Positions 46,184 to 56,779 of a stretch of 59,216 nucleotides of DNA are shown here, one piece after another (positions within the stretch are counted from its first letter, which is position 1; each line of letters starts with the position of its first letter). The stretch spans positions 1 to 59,216 of the forward strand of contig JANQIT010000089.1 of NCBI GenBank assembly GCA_028282025.1, in the 5' to 3' direction. Origin of the DNA: Hwanghaeella sp. Its GTDB lineage: Bacteria > Pseudomonadota > Alphaproteobacteria > UBA8366 > Aestuariispiraceae. Position numbers and translations under genes: made by a program. The notes beneath the pieces were generated by a model. That model did not search any database and was not told the DNA's origin. It saw only the letters and a program-made list of their open reading frames with translations.

Positions 46184-47485
46184 ATGAAGCAGGTTGGTAA
46201 ACATCTCCGTGCCTCGGCCGCGGTCGCCGCCCTGGCGCTTGGCTTGGCGAGTTCTCCGGCGCTATCCGCCGACACCATCAAGGTTGGTGTGCTGCACTCC
46301 CTGTCGGGCACCATGGCGATTTCGGAAACGACGCTGAAGGACACCGTCCTGATGCTGGTGGAAGAGCAGAACAAGAAGGGCGGCTTGCTCGGCAAGCAGT
46401 TGGAAGCCGTGGTCGTGGATCCGGCGTCAAACTGGCCGCTGTTTGCGGAAAAGGCGCGCGAGCTGCTGGAAGTTCACAAGGTCGACGTAATTTTTGGCAA
46501 CTGGACTTCGGTCTCGCGGAAATCGGTGCTGCCGGTCGTTGAGGAACTGAACGGCATGCTGTTCTATCCGGTTCAGTATGAAGGGGAGGAATCCTCCAAG
46601 AACGTTTTCTACACCGGCGCGGCGCCGAACCAGCAGGCAATCCCCGCCGTGGATTATCTGATGAGTGAGGAAGGCGGTTCGGTGAAACGTTTTGTCCTGG
46701 CCGGAACCGATTACGTTTATCCCCGCACAACCAACAAGATCCTTGAGCAATACCTCATCGATAAAGGCATTCCCAAGGAAGACATCATGATCAACTACAC
46801 GCCGTTCGGTCATTCCGACTGGCAGACGATTGTGAGCGACATCAAGGCCTTCGGATCCGCCGGCAAGAAGACCGCCGTGGTATCGACCGTGAATGGCGAT
46901 GCCAATGTCCCATTTTACAAGGAACTGGGTAACCAGGGCATCACCGCGGAAGACATTCCGGTTATCGCCTTCTCCGTCGGGGAAGAGGAATTGTCGGGCA
47001 TCGATACGGGCCCGCTGGTCGGCCACCTTGCCGCCTGGAACTATTTCATGAGCGCCGAGGCGGAGGAAAACGACGGTTTTATCGAGCAATGGCACGCCTT
47101 CATCGGAAATGAAGACCGCGTCACCAACGACCCGATGGAGGCGCACTATATCGGCTTCAACATGTGGGTGAAGGCGGTCGAATCCGTCGGCACCACGGAC
47201 GTCGATACCGTGCGTCAGGCGATGTACGGCATCACCTTCCCGAACCTTACCGGCGGTATCGCGGTGATGAATACCAACCATCACCTGACCAAGCCGGTCC
47301 TGATCGGCGAGATTCAGGATGATGGCCAGTTCGAGATTGTTTGGGAAACGCCGAAAGGCGTGATCGGCGATGCCTGGACCGACTACCTGCCTGAATCGGC
47401 GAACCTGGTCGCGGATTGGACCGCGCCAATCTCCTGCGGAAATTTCAACATCGCCACGGGCGCCTGTTCCGGCCAGAACTACTAG
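46184..47485 (+). CDS. urtA: Urea ABC transporter substrate-binding protein
   Basis: 433 residues from the ATG behind GGGAGAG (the frame is open upstream to 46037 but includes no site). A signal peptide ends SPALSAD (about residue 26). It is a Peripla_BP_5 family member with UrtA/AmiC-type motifs: IKVGVLHSLSGTMAISET, EQNKKGGLLGKQLEAVVVDPAS, FGNWTSVSRKSVLPVVEE, YPVQYEGEESSKNVFYTGAAP and the C-terminal NIATGACSGQ. It binds urea in the periplasm and delivers it to UrtBC. First gene of the urea cluster. Confidence 0.97.
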   Translation: MKQVGKHLRASAAVAALALGLASSPALSADTIKVGVLHSLSGTMAISETTLKDTVLMLVEEQNKKGGLLGKQLEAVVVDPASNWPLFAEKARELLEVHKVDVIFGNWTSVSRKSVLPVVEELNGMLFYPVQYEGEESSKNVFYTGAAPNQQAIPAVDYLMSEEGGSVKRFVLAGTDYVYPRTTNKILEQYLIDKGIPKEDIMINYTPFGHSDWQTIVSDIKAFGSAGKKTAVVSTVNGDANVPFYKELGNQGITAEDIPVIAFSVGEEELSGIDTGPLVGHLAAWNYFMSAEAEENDGFIEQWHAFIGNEDRVTNDPMEAHYIGFNMWVKAVESVGTTDVDTVRQAMYGITFPNLTGGIAVMNTNHHLTKPVLIGEIQDDGQFEIVWETPKGVIGDAWTDYLPESANLVADWTAPISCGNFNIATGACSGQNY

Positions 47486-47503
47486 TCGGATCGTAGTTTC
47501 GGG

Positions 47504-47536
47504 ACGAGGGGCGGGCCGTGCATGCACGCCCCTCGT
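47504..47536 (+). terminator. Attenuator-like hairpin between urtA and urtB
   Basis: ACGAGGGGCG and CGCCCCTCGT (47504-47513, 47527-47536) form a perfect 10-bp stem with a 13-base loop, followed by TTTCT. Partial termination here would give more UrtA than permease, usual for binding-protein transporters; read-through makes the rest of the cluster. Confidence 0.75.
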
Positions 47537-47573
47537 TTCTCCCTCCTGAACGCCAAGCTTGTGGAAAAGAGTA

Positions 47574-49208
47574 ATGTGGTTCGGTGCTAAAGGCGCGTTC
47601 ACGAGAGTCCTGCCGCTGGTTGTTTTGGTGGGTATGCTTCTGAATGGTGCGGCGGTGCAGGCCGCTTCCGAATTCGAGGCGGCGGTCTCTCAACTCAGCG
47701 AAAAGTCCTTTGCCGCCAAATCCGCCGCCGTCGGCGTCATCGCCGCGTCGGGCGATAAGCGTGCGCTTGCGATCCTCACCGCCATGCAGTCGGGAGATCT
47801 GTTTTTTCGGAAAAACGACAAGCGTATCGTCTTTGCTGCCAAGGCGGACAAAGGGTATGAAATTACCGACGCGTTGACCGGCGAGGCACTGGGCCCGGTG
47901 GGCAAGCGCAAGGTCCGTAAAGTCTCTATCAACAACCGGCTGCGCGCCGCCTTGAAAGGCGCGCTGGGATCCCTGCAACTGCTGGCGTCGGACCCGAAGA
48001 TACGGGTGGCGGCGGCCCGCGCCCTGCTGACGAACCCGACGGCTGATGCGCTCCCCGTCCTCAGCCGGGCGCTGGACGGGGAAAGCGATCCGCAGGTGCG
48101 AGAGATGCTCACCCTCGCCAAGGCGGCGCTGGAGGCGTCCTCCGGACCGGTGGAGCAACGCCTGGGTGCGGTCGCGGCGATGTCCGGATCGATGAACCCG
48201 GATGTCTGGTCGATCCTGGGCCGCCTGGCCCAAAGCGAGTCTTCGGAAGAGGATGACAGGCTCGTTGCAAATGCGGCGGAGAAGGCGCTGCACGAAATCG
48301 AGTCTCAGAAGCAGTTCTACGCGCTGCTGGAAACGGTGTTCTTCGGTCTCAGTGCCGGGGCGGTCCTGCTGCTGGCGGCGGTCGGGCTGGCCATCACCTT
48401 CGGGGTCATGGGGGTCATCAATATGGCCCATGGGGAAATGCTGATGCTCGGCGCCTATACGACATTCGTCGTACAGCAGCTTATGCCGAACCATCTGGAT
48501 TACTCCCTGTTCGTCGCGGTTCCGGCGGCGTTCCTGGTCGCCGCCCTGGTCGGTATCGCCATTGAACGCACGGTCATCCGGCAGCTCTATGGCCGCCCTC
48601 TGGAAACCCTTCTGGCGACTTTCGGCATCAGCCTGATCCTTCAGCAGGCCGTGCGCAGCATCTTCTCGCCGCTCAACCAGCCGGTGGCGACCCCATCCTG
48701 GATGAGTGGGTTCTACGAAGTGAACGGCGCACTCTCGATCACCTATAACCGGCTCTACATCATCATATTCTGCCTGCTGGTGTTCGCCGCGCTGCTGATC
48801 GTTCTGCGCAAGACCCCGTTGGGCTTGCAGATGCGGGCGGTTACGCAGAACCGGGCGATGGCGTCCTCCATGGGAATCCGAACGGGTTGGGTCGACGCCA
48901 TGACCTTCGGTCTGGGGTCCGGCATTGCCGGGATCGGCGGGGTGGCGCTGAGCCAGCTTACCAATGTCGGGCCGAACCTGGGGCAGGCCTATATCATCGA
49001 CAGTTTCATGGTGGTCGTGTTCGGCGGCGTCGGAAATCTCTGGGGCACGCTTGTCGGCGCCATGACGCTCGGCGTCGCGAACAAGTTCCTGGAGCCTTTC
49101 ACGGGAGCCGTGGTCGCCAAGATCGCCGTTTTGGTCTTTATCATTCTGTTCATTCAGCGCCGGCCGCGGGGGCTTTTCGCCCTGAAGGGCCGTGCGGTAG
49201 AGGCGTGA
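47574..49208 (+). CDS. urtB: Urea ABC transporter permease UrtB
   Basis: 544 residues; ATG 47574 with GGAAAAGAG upstream. A signal-like helix (about 15-33) is followed by a ~240-residue exported HEAT-like region (RALAILTAMQSGDLFF, IRVAAARALLTNPTADALP), then the LivH-type permease domain (about 255-535) with GLAITFGVMGVINMAHGEM, AFLVAALVGIAIERTVIR, FGISLILQQAVR and the permease-ATPase coupling loop. The long N-terminal domain is the normal UrtB feature, absent in LivH. Confidence 0.96.
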   Translation: MWFGAKGAFTRVLPLVVLVGMLLNGAAVQAASEFEAAVSQLSEKSFAAKSAAVGVIAASGDKRALAILTAMQSGDLFFRKNDKRIVFAAKADKGYEITDALTGEALGPVGKRKVRKVSINNRLRAALKGALGSLQLLASDPKIRVAAARALLTNPTADALPVLSRALDGESDPQVREMLTLAKAALEASSGPVEQRLGAVAAMSGSMNPDVWSILGRLAQSESSEEDDRLVANAAEKALHEIESQKQFYALLETVFFGLSAGAVLLLAAVGLAITFGVMGVINMAHGEMLMLGAYTTFVVQQLMPNHLDYSLFVAVPAAFLVAALVGIAIERTVIRQLYGRPLETLLATFGISLILQQAVRSIFSPLNQPVATPSWMSGFYEVNGALSITYNRLYIIIFCLLVFAALLIVLRKTPLGLQMRAVTQNRAMASSMGIRTGWVDAMTFGLGSGIAGIGGVALSQLTNVGPNLGQAYIIDSFMVVVFGGVGNLWGTLVGAMTLGVANKFLEPFTGAVVAKIAVLVFIILFIQRRPRGLFALKGRAVEA

Positions 49209-49212
49209 TCCG

Positions 49213-50379
49213 ATGACCGGCGCAACCCGGCCGTCGCTGTTCTTCCCAAGGGCCTTGTCGGACCGCAGCACGGCCGTCGTTTTGGCGTTGCTGGTCGGTA
49301 CGGCGATCCTCGTCCCGATGCTGAACCAATTGCCGGAAAGCAATCCGCTTCATGTGCCGACCTATATGGTCAGCCTGTTGGGCAAGTATCTTTGCTACGC
49401 CCTGTTGGCGCTGTCGGTCGATCTGATCTGGGGGTATTGCGGCATTCTCAGCCTGGGGCATGGGGCGTTCTTCGCCCTCGGCGGTTATGCGATGGGCATG
49501 TATCTGATGCGCCAGATCGGCGACCGCGGCGTGTATGGGCATCCGGTTCTGCCGGATTTCATGGTCTTTCTGAACTGGGGGGAGTTGCCCTGGTTCTGGA
49601 CCGGTTTCGACAGCTTTCCCGTCGCCATGCTGATGGTGGTGTTGGCCCCGGGCCTGCTGGCCTTCGTGTTCGGCTGGTTCGCTTTCCGCTCGCGGGTCAC
49701 CGGCGTCTATCTGTCGATCATCACCCAGGCGATGACCTATGCGCTGATGCTGGCCTTCTTTCAGAACGATATGGGCTTCGGCGGCAACAACGGCCTGACG
49801 GACTTCAAGGATATCCTGGGCTTCGATCTGCGGTCTGACGGTGTGCGGAACGGGTTGTTCGCGGCCTCCGCCCTGGCCTTGGCCGCGGGTTTCGCCATGT
49901 GCCGTCTGATCGTCGCATCCCGCTTGGGGAAGGTTCTGGTGGCGATACGGGACGCGGAAAGCAGGGCACGGTTCCTGGGTTACAAGGTCGAGTATTACAA
50001 GCTGTTCGTCTTCACCCTGTCGGCGGTGCTGGCGGGCGTGGCGGGGGCGCTTTATGTGCCCCAGGTCGGAATTATCAATCCGAGCGAGTTTACGCCGATC
50101 AATTCCATCGAGATCGTCATCTGGGTGGCGCTCGGCGGGCGGGGATATCTTTATGGGGCGATCTTCGGTGCGCTCGCCGTCAATATCGCCAAGAGCTATT
50201 TCACCGTCGCCTTTCCGGAGATCTGGCTGTTCTTTCTGGGGGCGCTGTTCGTGGTGACAACCTTGTTCCTGCCGAAAGGTGCGGCGGGGCTGCTTCATGG
50301 CCATGGGGTGAAGATCGGGACTCCACTTTCCCGGTTCCGTATCGGCAAACCGGCTGCGGCAGGGGGCGGCGATGATTAG
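49213..50379 (+). CDS. urtC: Urea ABC transporter permease UrtC
   Basis: 388 residues, 4 bases after urtB. A LivM-type permease with about ten membrane helices: YMVSLLGKYLCYALLALSVD, GYCGILSLGHGAFFALGGYA, FPVAMLMVVLAPGLLAFVFG, KLFVFTLSAVLAGVAGALYV, YGAIFGALAVNIAKSYF. Pairs with UrtB to form the channel. It overlaps urtD by 8 bases. Confidence 0.96.
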   Translation: MTGATRPSLFFPRALSDRSTAVVLALLVGTAILVPMLNQLPESNPLHVPTYMVSLLGKYLCYALLALSVDLIWGYCGILSLGHGAFFALGGYAMGMYLMRQIGDRGVYGHPVLPDFMVFLNWGELPWFWTGFDSFPVAMLMVVLAPGLLAFVFGWFAFRSRVTGVYLSIITQAMTYALMLAFFQNDMGFGGNNGLTDFKDILGFDLRSDGVRNGLFAASALALAAGFAMCRLIVASRLGKVLVAIRDAESRARFLGYKVEYYKLFVFTLSAVLAGVAGALYVPQVGIINPSEFTPINSIEIVIWVALGGRGYLYGAIFGALAVNIAKSYFTVAFPEIWLFFLGALFVVTTLFLPKGAAGLLHGHGVKIGTPLSRFRIGKPAAAGGGDD

Positions 50380-51145
50380 CGCCGAACACACCGATCCGGT
50401 TCTGGCCAAAGACTCGATTCTCTATCTGGACGGCGTGTCGGTCAGTTTCGACGGGTTCAAGGCGCTCAACAACCTGTCCTTGACGATCCGCCCCGGGGAA
50501 ATGCGCGCCATCATCGGCCCGAACGGCGCCGGCAAGACCACGATGATGGACGTGATTACCGGCAAGACCAGACCGGACAGCGGTCATGTGCTGTATGACG
50601 GCGCGGTCGACCTGACGCGCCGGGATGAGGCGGATATCGCCGCGATGGGAATCGGTCGCAAGTTTCAGAAACCAACCGTATTCGAAAGCCATACGGTCTA
50701 TGACAATCTGGTCCTGTCGCTGAACCAGAAACGCACGGTCCGCACGACGCTTTTCGCCAGAATGGACGAGGCGGCCGAAGAACGGATCGAAGAACTGCTG
50801 GAATTGACGCGGTTGTCGGTGCATCGCGACCGGCTGGCGCGCGGTTTGTCGCACGGTCAGAAACAGTGGCTGGAGATCGGCATGCTGCTGGCCCAGGATC
50901 CGAGGCTGCTGCTGGTGGACGAGCCGGCGGCGGGCATGACCGACGCGGAAACCGCCGAGACCGCGAAGCTGTTGCGGGAAATCGCGCAATCCCATTCCGT
51001 GGTGGTGGTGGAGCACGATATGGATTTCGTGCGCGATCTCGGCGTGCGGGTCACGGTGCTGCACGAAGGCGGCGTCTTGGCGGAAGGCGGGTTGGATCAG
51101 GTCAGCGCGAACGAGCGCGTCATCGAAGTGTATTTGGGGCGATAG
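50372..51145 (+). CDS. urtD: Urea ABC transporter ATP-binding protein UrtD
   Basis: 257 residues. ABC ATPase of the LivG type: Walker A GPNGAGKTT (49-57), signature LSHGQKQWLEIGMLLAQ, Walker B LLLVDEPAAGMTD and the H-loop VVVVEHDMDFVRDL. The LSHGQ signature in place of LSGGQ is normal for UrtD. Works with UrtE. Confidence 0.97.
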   Translation: MISAEHTDPVLAKDSILYLDGVSVSFDGFKALNNLSLTIRPGEMRAIIGPNGAGKTTMMDVITGKTRPDSGHVLYDGAVDLTRRDEADIAAMGIGRKFQKPTVFESHTVYDNLVLSLNQKRTVRTTLFARMDEAAEERIEELLELTRLSVHRDRLARGLSHGQKQWLEIGMLLAQDPRLLLVDEPAAGMTDAETAETAKLLREIAQSHSVVVVEHDMDFVRDLGVRVTVLHEGGVLAEGGLDQVSANERVIEVYLGR

Positions 51146-51147
51146 GC

Positions 51148-51843
51148 ATGCTGGCGGTGGACCGGATAGATCTTCACTACGGCGCGGCGCAGGCGCTTAA
51201 AGGGGTATCCTTGACGGCGGAGCCCGGTCAGGTGACCTGCGTGCTGGGCCGCAACGGGGTCGGCAAGACCAGCCTGCTGCGGGCGGTCGCCGGTCAGCAC
51301 CCGGTCAGCGCCGGAGCGATATCACTGGACGGGGCGGAGCTTGGGAGCCTGCCGCCCTATGAGCGGGCGCGGCGGGGCATCGCCTATGTCCCGCAGGGCC
51401 GGGAGATCTTTCCACTTCTCAGCGTGCGGGAGAATTTGGAGACAGGCTATGCGCCGTTACCTGCAAAAGACCGCTCTATCCCGGATGAGATTTTCGCGCT
51501 GTTCCCCGTGCTGCGGGACATGCTTCGCCGGCGGGGTGGGGATCTTTCCGGCGGTCAGCAGCAGCAACTCGCCATCGGACGGGCGCTGGTGATGCGGCCG
51601 AAGCTGTTAATCCTGGACGAGCCAACGGAGGGGATTCAGCCCTCCATCATCAAGGATATCGGGCGCGCCATTGAGTATCTGCGGGAACGCGGCGATATGG
51701 CCATCGTTCTCGTAGAGCAGTATTTTGACTTCGCCGCCGCCTTGGCCGACAGTTTCGCCGTGTTGGACCGTGGAGAAGTGGTGGCGTCGGGTGGACGGGA
51801 CGAACTGGCAGGAACCGATGTACGACGGCACCTTACCGTTTGA
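51148..51843 (+). CDS. urtE: Urea ABC transporter ATP-binding protein UrtE
   Basis: 231 residues from ATG 51148, 2 bases after urtD. LivF-type ATPase: Walker A GRNGVGKTS (34-42), signature LSGGQQQQLAIGRALVM, Walker B LLILDEPTEGIQPSIIKDIG (the EGIQPSI form is characteristic of UrtE) and the H-loop position replaced by VEQYFDF. The 3' end overlaps ureD by 26 bases, linking transporter and urease translation. Confidence 0.96.
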   Translation: MLAVDRIDLHYGAAQALKGVSLTAEPGQVTCVLGRNGVGKTSLLRAVAGQHPVSAGAISLDGAELGSLPPYERARRGIAYVPQGREIFPLLSVRENLETGYAPLPAKDRSIPDEIFALFPVLRDMLRRRGGDLSGGQQQQLAIGRALVMRPKLLILDEPTEGIQPSIIKDIGRAIEYLRERGDMAIVLVEQYFDFAAALADSFAVLDRGEVVASGGRDELAGTDVRRHLTV

Positions 51844-52651
51844 AGCGGGACTGCAGCGCGCCCGGGGTGAAGCGAGGGTTTCCATTCGCCGGGCGGCGGG
51901 CGCCTCCCGCGTGCATCGCCTTTATCAGGCTGGCGCGGCCAAGGCGCGACTGCCCAAGATCCATGACAAAGAGCGGGTTGAGGTCGTTCTGATCAATACG
52001 TCGGGCGGGCTAACCGGCGGCGACCGTTTCAGTGTGGATGTGGCGGTAGAAGTGCACGCGCATGCGGTTGTCACCACGCAAGCCTGCGAACGGGTATACA
52101 AGAGCCTGGGAAGCAACGCCCTGGTCGAAAACCGCCTGACCGTCGCGTCCGGCGCGACGCTGGATTGGATTCCGCAGGAGACATTGTTTTTCGACGGCGG
52201 CGCGCTCAACCGCTCGATTGATGTGGATATTGCGCGGGATGCGAACGTTCTGCTGATGGAGCCGATTGTCTTCGGACGGCAGGCGATGGGCGAAACGGTC
52301 GCTGGCGGACGATATCGCGACCGCTGGCGGGTCCGTATGGATGGCCGGTTGATATATGCGGATAACGCAAGCCTCAGCGGCGATATTGCGCAAGACCTGC
52401 AAAGGCTGGGCTCCGGCAAGGGGGCTGTGGCCTTCGCATCCGGTCTGTTCATCGGGCCTAACGCAGGGGAACTGCGCGATGCGATTCGCGACGGCGCCCC
52501 CGACGACGGCGTCACCGGCGGCGTCAGTCTGGTGCGGGATGCGCTGGTTTTGCGTGCAGTGGCTTCCGACAGCCAGTGTCTGCGGCGCTGGATCGAACAT
52601 GTGTTTCAAACGGTAACCGGGCGCAGTTTGCCCCGGGCCTGGTATTGCTGA
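51818..52651 (+). CDS. ureD: Urease accessory protein UreD
   Basis: 277 residues from the ATG behind GGAACC; starts inside urtE. Nickel-delivery chaperone forming a complex with UreF and UreG on apo-urease. Seen: [30 protein letters not shown] (hallmark) and [13 protein letters not shown] typical-length UreD (also called UreH). Confidence 0.95.
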   Translation: MYDGTLPFEAGLQRARGEARVSIRRAAGASRVHRLYQAGAAKARLPKIHDKERVEVVLINTSGGLTGGDRFSVDVAVEVHAHAVVTTQACERVYKSLGSNALVENRLTVASGATLDWIPQETLFFDGGALNRSIDVDIARDANVLLMEPIVFGRQAMGETVAGGRYRDRWRVRMDGRLIYADNASLSGDIAQDLQRLGSGKGAVAFASGLFIGPNAGELRDAIRDGAPDDGVTGGVSLVRDALVLRAVASDSQCLRRWIEHVFQTVTGRSLPRAWYC

Positions 52652-52667
52652 CAGGGAGAGGGGTTTC

Positions 52668-52970
52668 ATGAATCTGACGCCCAGAGAAAAGGATAAGCTG
52701 CTGATTTCCATGGCGGCCATGGTGGCGCGCAGGCGGCTGGAACGGGGGGTTAAGCTTAATCACCCGGAAGCTATCGCCTTGATCACCGACTATGTCGTCG
52801 AAGGGGCGCGGGATGGGCGCTCGGTGGCCGAATTGATGGAGGCGGGCGCGCATGTGATCGGCCGGGACCAAGTCATGCAGGGGGTCGCTGAGATGATCCA
52901 CGATGTTCAGGTCGAAGCGACGTTCCCCGATGGGACGAAACTTGTCACTGTCCATGAACCGATCCGCTAA
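52668..52970 (+). CDS. ureA: Urease gamma subunit
   Basis: 100 residues. [20 protein letters not shown] and [20 protein letters not shown] match UreA along its length. Part of the UreABC heterotrimer core; separate from ureB here, unlike the fused form of Helicobacter. Confidence 0.98.
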   Translation: MNLTPREKDKLLISMAAMVARRRLERGVKLNHPEAIALITDYVVEGARDGRSVAELMEAGAHVIGRDQVMQGVAEMIHDVQVEATFPDGTKLVTVHEPIR

Positions 52971-52983
52971 GGGAGTAGCGACC

Positions 52984-53304
52984 GTGAGCGATGCAGACAT
53001 GATTCCGGGGCAGATGTTTCCGAAGGACGGAGAGATCGAGCTTAACGCGGGCGTAATGTCCGTAACCCTGACCGTCTCCAACACCGGCGACCGTCCGGTA
53101 CAGGTGGGCTCCCACTATCATTTCTATGAGACGAATACCGGCCTTTCCTTCGACCGGGAAAAGGCGCGGGGCATGCGGTTGGACATTGCGGCCGGCACCG
53201 CCGTGCGGTTCGAACCGGGACAAAGCCGGGAGGTAACCCTGGTCCCCTACGCCGGAGGGCGGACGGTCTATGGTTTCAATCAGAAAGTCATGGGTAAGCT
53301 CTAG
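52984..53304 (+). CDS. ureB: Urease beta subunit
   Basis: 106 residues from GTG 52984, chosen because GGGAG lies 8-9 bases upstream; ATG 52999 (MIPGQMF, the usual family start) has no site. Motifs [32 protein letters not shown] and [24 protein letters not shown] (cited in part) are typical. Forms the urease core with UreA and UreC. Confidence 0.97.
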   Translation: MSDADMIPGQMFPKDGEIELNAGVMSVTLTVSNTGDRPVQVGSHYHFYETNTGLSFDREKARGMRLDIAAGTAVRFEPGQSREVTLVPYAGGRTVYGFNQKVMGKL

Positions 53305-53321
53305 GCGGGGAGAACGGACGG

Positions 53322-55034
53322 ATGCCAGCGAAAATCAGTCGCGCCGCCTATGCGGACATGTACGGACCGACGACCGGCGACAAGGTGCGTTTGGCCGACA
53401 CGGACTTGATCGTCGAGGTGGAGAAGGATTTCACCACATATGGCGAGGAAGTGAAATTCGGCGGCGGTAAGGTAATCCGCGACGGTATGGGTCAATCGCA
53501 GGTTACGCGGGAAGGCGGTGCGGTGGATACCGTGATCACCAATGTGCTGATCATCGACCATTGGGGTATCGTTAAGGCGGATGTCGGTTTGAAGGATGGC
53601 CGGATCGCCGGGATCGGCAAGGCCGGGAACCCGGACGTACAGCCGGATGTAGACATCGTCATCGGTCCGGCGACGGAAGCGATTGCGGGGGAAGGCAAGA
53701 TCCTGACCGCCGGCGGCTTCGATGCGCATATTCACATGATCTGCCCGCAGCAGATCGAAGAGGCCCTGATGTCCGGGGTCACCACGATGCTGGGCGGCGG
53801 CACCGGGCCGGCAACCGGCACCAACGCCACCACCTGCACGCCGGGGCCCTGGCATATCGGCAAGATGATCCAGTCCGCCGACGCCTTCCCGGTCAACCTT
53901 GCTTTTTCCGGCAAGGGCAATGCGTCCCGTCCCGAGGCGCTGGTGGAACAGATCGCGGGCGGCGCCTGCGCGCTGAAGCTGCACGAAGACTGGGGCACCA
54001 CGCCCGGCGCCATCGATTGCTGTCTGTCCGTCGCCGACGAGTATGACATTCAAGTCATGATCCACACGGACACTCTGAACGAGAGCGGGTTTGTCGAGAA
54101 TACCGTCGCATCCTTCAAAGGGCGCACCATCCACGCCTTCCATACGGAGGGCGCCGGGGGCGGTCATGCGCCGGATATCATCAAGGTCTGCGGCGAGGCG
54201 AATGTGATCCCGTCATCGACAAATCCGACGCGGCCCTACACGGTGAATACCCTGGAAGAGCATTTGGACATGCTGATGGTCTGTCACCATCTCGATCCAA
54301 GCATTCCGGAAGATGTGGCCTTCGCCGAATCCCGGATTCGCAAGGAGACCATAGCGGCGGAAGACATCCTGCACGATATGGGCGCATTTTCGATCATTGC
54401 GTCGGACAGCCAGGCCATGGGACGGGTTGGCGAGGTGCTGATCCGTACCTGGCAGACCGCCGACAAGATGAAGCGGCAGCGCGGCGCTTTGGCGGAAGAG
54501 AGCGGCGACAACGACAATTTCCGGGTCAGACGCTATATCGCCAAATACACGATCAATCCGGCCATCGCCCACGGCATGTCCCGGGAAATCGGGTCCGTCG
54601 AGGTCGGCAAGCGCGCGGATCTGGTGCTGTGGAATACGGCTTTCTTCGGCGTAAAACCGGACATGGTTCTGGTCGGCGGCATGATCGCTGCGGCCCCGAT
54701 GGGAGATCCCAACGCATCGATCCCGACGCCGCAGCCCGTTCACTACCGCTATATGTTCGGGGCCTTCGGACCCGCCATGCAGGCGACGGGCGCGACCTTC
54801 GTTTCGCAGGCGGCGGCGGATGGCGGGCTTGCGGAAAGGCTTGGCGTGCAGAAGCCGCTGCTTGCCGTTGAGAATACCCGGGGCGGAATTTCCAAAGCGT
54901 CGATGGTGATGAACGACGCCACGCCGACGGTGGAAGTCGATCCGGAGACCTACGAGGTACGCGCGGACGGTGAACTGCTGACCTGTGAACCGGCGGATGT
55001 CCTGCCCATGGCGCAACGCTATTTTCTGTTTTGA
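53322..55034 (+). CDS. ureC: Urease alpha subunit
   Basis: 570 residues. Hydrolyses urea to ammonia and carbamate at a di-nickel centre. All active-site residues are present: nickel ligands H136 and H138 (DAHIHMI), carbamylated bridging lysine K219 (LKLHEDWG), D362 (ASDSQAMGR), and on the flap C321-H322 (MVCHHLD). Numbers are two higher than in Klebsiella urease, so the enzyme should be active. The length is exactly typical. Confidence 0.99.
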   Translation: MPAKISRAAYADMYGPTTGDKVRLADTDLIVEVEKDFTTYGEEVKFGGGKVIRDGMGQSQVTREGGAVDTVITNVLIIDHWGIVKADVGLKDGRIAGIGKAGNPDVQPDVDIVIGPATEAIAGEGKILTAGGFDAHIHMICPQQIEEALMSGVTTMLGGGTGPATGTNATTCTPGPWHIGKMIQSADAFPVNLAFSGKGNASRPEALVEQIAGGACALKLHEDWGTTPGAIDCCLSVADEYDIQVMIHTDTLNESGFVENTVASFKGRTIHAFHTEGAGGGHAPDIIKVCGEANVIPSSTNPTRPYTVNTLEEHLDMLMVCHHLDPSIPEDVAFAESRIRKETIAAEDILHDMGAFSIIASDSQAMGRVGEVLIRTWQTADKMKRQRGALAEESGDNDNFRVRRYIAKYTINPAIAHGMSREIGSVEVGKRADLVLWNTAFFGVKPDMVLVGGMIAAAPMGDPNASIPTPQPVHYRYMFGAFGPAMQATGATFVSQAAADGGLAERLGVQKPLLAVENTRGGISKASMVMNDATPTVEVDPETYEVRADGELLTCEPADVLPMAQRYFLF

Positions 55035-55042
55035 GGATTTAG

Positions 55043-55507
55043 ATGGTTCGAGCCGATACCGTAGTGCCGAAGGGCGCCTGGACCGAGACCCCCGCGGACA
55101 CCGTTACTCTGGATTATGACGCCCGTCACCGACGCCGTATCGCCATGACCGGAGAGGAGGGGACCGCCTTCCTGCTGGATCTGGCCCGCCCGGCCGCGAT
55201 TGCAGAGGGAGACGCCCTAAAATTGGAGGATGGGCGGCTGGTTGTCGTTAGGGCCGCAGAAGAGGATCTTTTGGAGATTACCTGCGATAACCGTCACGAC
55301 CTGATGCGCGTCGCCTGGCATCTCGGCAATCGGCACTTGCCCGCCGAGATCCACGAATCCGTGGTCTTCATTCGATACGATCATGTGATCGAGAAGATGC
55401 TGCAGGGGCTCGGCGCGTGGACACATCGCGTGATCCGAACCTTTCAACCCGAAGGCGGGGCCTATGGTTACGGACGGGTGACGGGCCACGACCACAGCCA
55501 TGACTGA
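55043..55507 (+). CDS. ureE: Urease accessory protein UreE (nickel chaperone)
   Basis: 154 residues. Nickel-donating metallochaperone: N-terminal peptide-binding domain (LDYDARHRRRIAM) and a C-terminal metal domain with LGNRHLPAEI and the buried-His segment DHVIEKMLQGLG. The tail is short and modestly His-rich (GHDHSHD), less than the long His tails of Klebsiella. Overlaps ureF by 8 bases. Confidence 0.95.
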   Translation: MVRADTVVPKGAWTETPADTVTLDYDARHRRRIAMTGEEGTAFLLDLARPAAIAEGDALKLEDGRLVVVRAAEEDLLEITCDNRHDLMRVAWHLGNRHLPAEIHESVVFIRYDHVIEKMLQGLGAWTHRVIRTFQPEGGAYGYGRVTGHDHSHD

Positions 55508-56159
55508 CGCCCCGGCCTTGCTGCGCCTGATGACCTGGATGTCGCCTTCCTTCCCGGTGGGCGCCTTCACCTATTCCCATGGCCTGGAGTGGGCCGTGGA
55601 AATCGGCGATGTCACGGATGCGGCAGGGTTGCAGAGTTGGCTGATGGATGTGTTGCAGGTTGGGGCGGGGCGGAACGATGCGATTCTGGCGGCGGCAGGT
55701 TGGCGGGCCGAGCGGGATGCGCTGGAAGAATTGATCGCACTGGCGCTGGCGCTTAACCCCAGCGAGGAGAGATTGCTGGAGACCGAGGCGCAGGGCCGCG
55801 CCTTCATCCGGGCGGCCAGGGCCGGCTGGCCGGACATCGCGGATCTGGATTTACTGGCCCGCGCGCCCTATCCGGTGGCCGTCGGGGCGGTGGCGCGCCG
55901 CTGCGGCGTCGGGCTTTCCGCGATGTTGCCCGCCTTTCTGCACGGTTTCATGTCGAACCTGGTTTCCGCCGGCGTCCGGCTTATCCCGCTCGGACAGAGC
56001 GACGGGGTGCGCATCCTGGCGGGTATGGAAACCGCTTTCTGCACGGTGGCCAAAGAGGCGGAAGACGCCGTCTTGGACGATCTGGGCGGGTTTGCGCCCC
56101 TGATCGATATCGCGTCCATGCACCATGAAACACAGTATACGAGGTTGTTCAGATCATGA
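55500..56159 (+). CDS. ureF: Urease accessory protein UreF
   Basis: 219 residues. All-helical Ure[25 protein letters not shown] at the N-terminus (the conserved WASSALPVGGFSHSE-type segment) and [22 protein letters not shown]. Acts as the fidelity/GTPase-gating factor in the UreDFG complex. Overlaps ureG by 4 bases (ATGA). Confidence 0.96.
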   Translation: MTDAPALLRLMTWMSPSFPVGAFTYSHGLEWAVEIGDVTDAAGLQSWLMDVLQVGAGRNDAILAAAGWRAERDALEELIALALALNPSEERLLETEAQGRAFIRAARAGWPDIADLDLLARAPYPVAVGAVARRCGVGLSAMLPAFLHGFMSNLVSAGVRLIPLGQSDGVRILAGMETAFCTVAKEAEDAVLDDLGGFAPLIDIASMHHETQYTRLFRS

Positions 56160-56779
56160 CGTCATCCATGAATGGGCCCCTGCGGGTCGGCATCGGCGGT
56201 CCGGTGGGGTCGGGTAAGACAGCTTTGATGGAAGCGTTGTCGCGCGCCATGTTCGGGCCTTACGACCTGTGCGCCATCACCAACGATATCTATACAAAGG
56301 AAGACGCCAAGATCCTGACCCGCACGGGCGCGTTGCCGGAAGAGCGCATCATGGGGGTGGAAACCGGCGGTTGCCCGCACACGGCGATCCGGGAGGATGC
56401 ATCCATCAATCTCGCCGCTGTAGAGGAAATGTCGGAGCAGTTTCCCGACCTGGATCTGATTCTTATCGAGTCGGGTGGGGACAATCTCGCCGCGACCTAT
56501 TCTCCGGAACTTGCCGATCTGACGATCTACGTGATCGATGTCTCTGCGGGTGAGAAGATTCCGCGTAAGGGGGGGCCCGGAATCACCCGGTCCGACCTGT
56601 TGATCATCAACAAGACCGATCTTGCGCCCCTTGTCGGGGCGGATTTGTCGGTCATGGATAGTGACACGAAGCGTATGCGGGGGGAGCGTCCTTACTTTTT
56701 CACCAACCTTAAAGAAGGGAAGGGCGTGCCCGCCATTGTGGATTTTATCGTCACTAAAGGCGGTTTGGGTAGGGCCTGA
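56156..56779 (+). CDS. ureG: Urease accessory GTPase UreG
   Basis: 207 residues. SIMIBI-class GTPase that loads nickel: P-loop GPVGSGKT (residues 15-22), the nickel-binding CPH motif C73-P-H75 in [20 protein letters not shown], and the base-recognition NKTDLAP. The last urease gene; the stop codon sits in a short palindrome. No nickel uptake gene is in the window. Confidence 0.98.
   Translation: MTSSMNGPLRVGIGGPVGSGKTALMEALSRAMFGPYDLCAITNDIYTKEDAKILTRTGALPEERIMGVETGGCPHTAIREDASINLAAVEEMSEQFPDLDLILIESGGDNLAATYSPELADLTIYVIDVSAGEKIPRKGGPGITRSDLLIINKTDLAPLVGADLSVMDSDTKRMRGERPYFFTNLKEGKGVPAIVDFIVTKGGLGRA

Noticed and set aside
47445..49343. Long open frame antisense to urtB
   Set aside because: An antisense shadow of a GC-rich gene; urtB on the other strand is unmistakable.
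50866..51147. Upstream extension of urtE inside urtD
   Set aside because: The extension overlaps urtD almost entirely; homology of UrtE starts at ATG 51148, 2 bases after the urtD stop.
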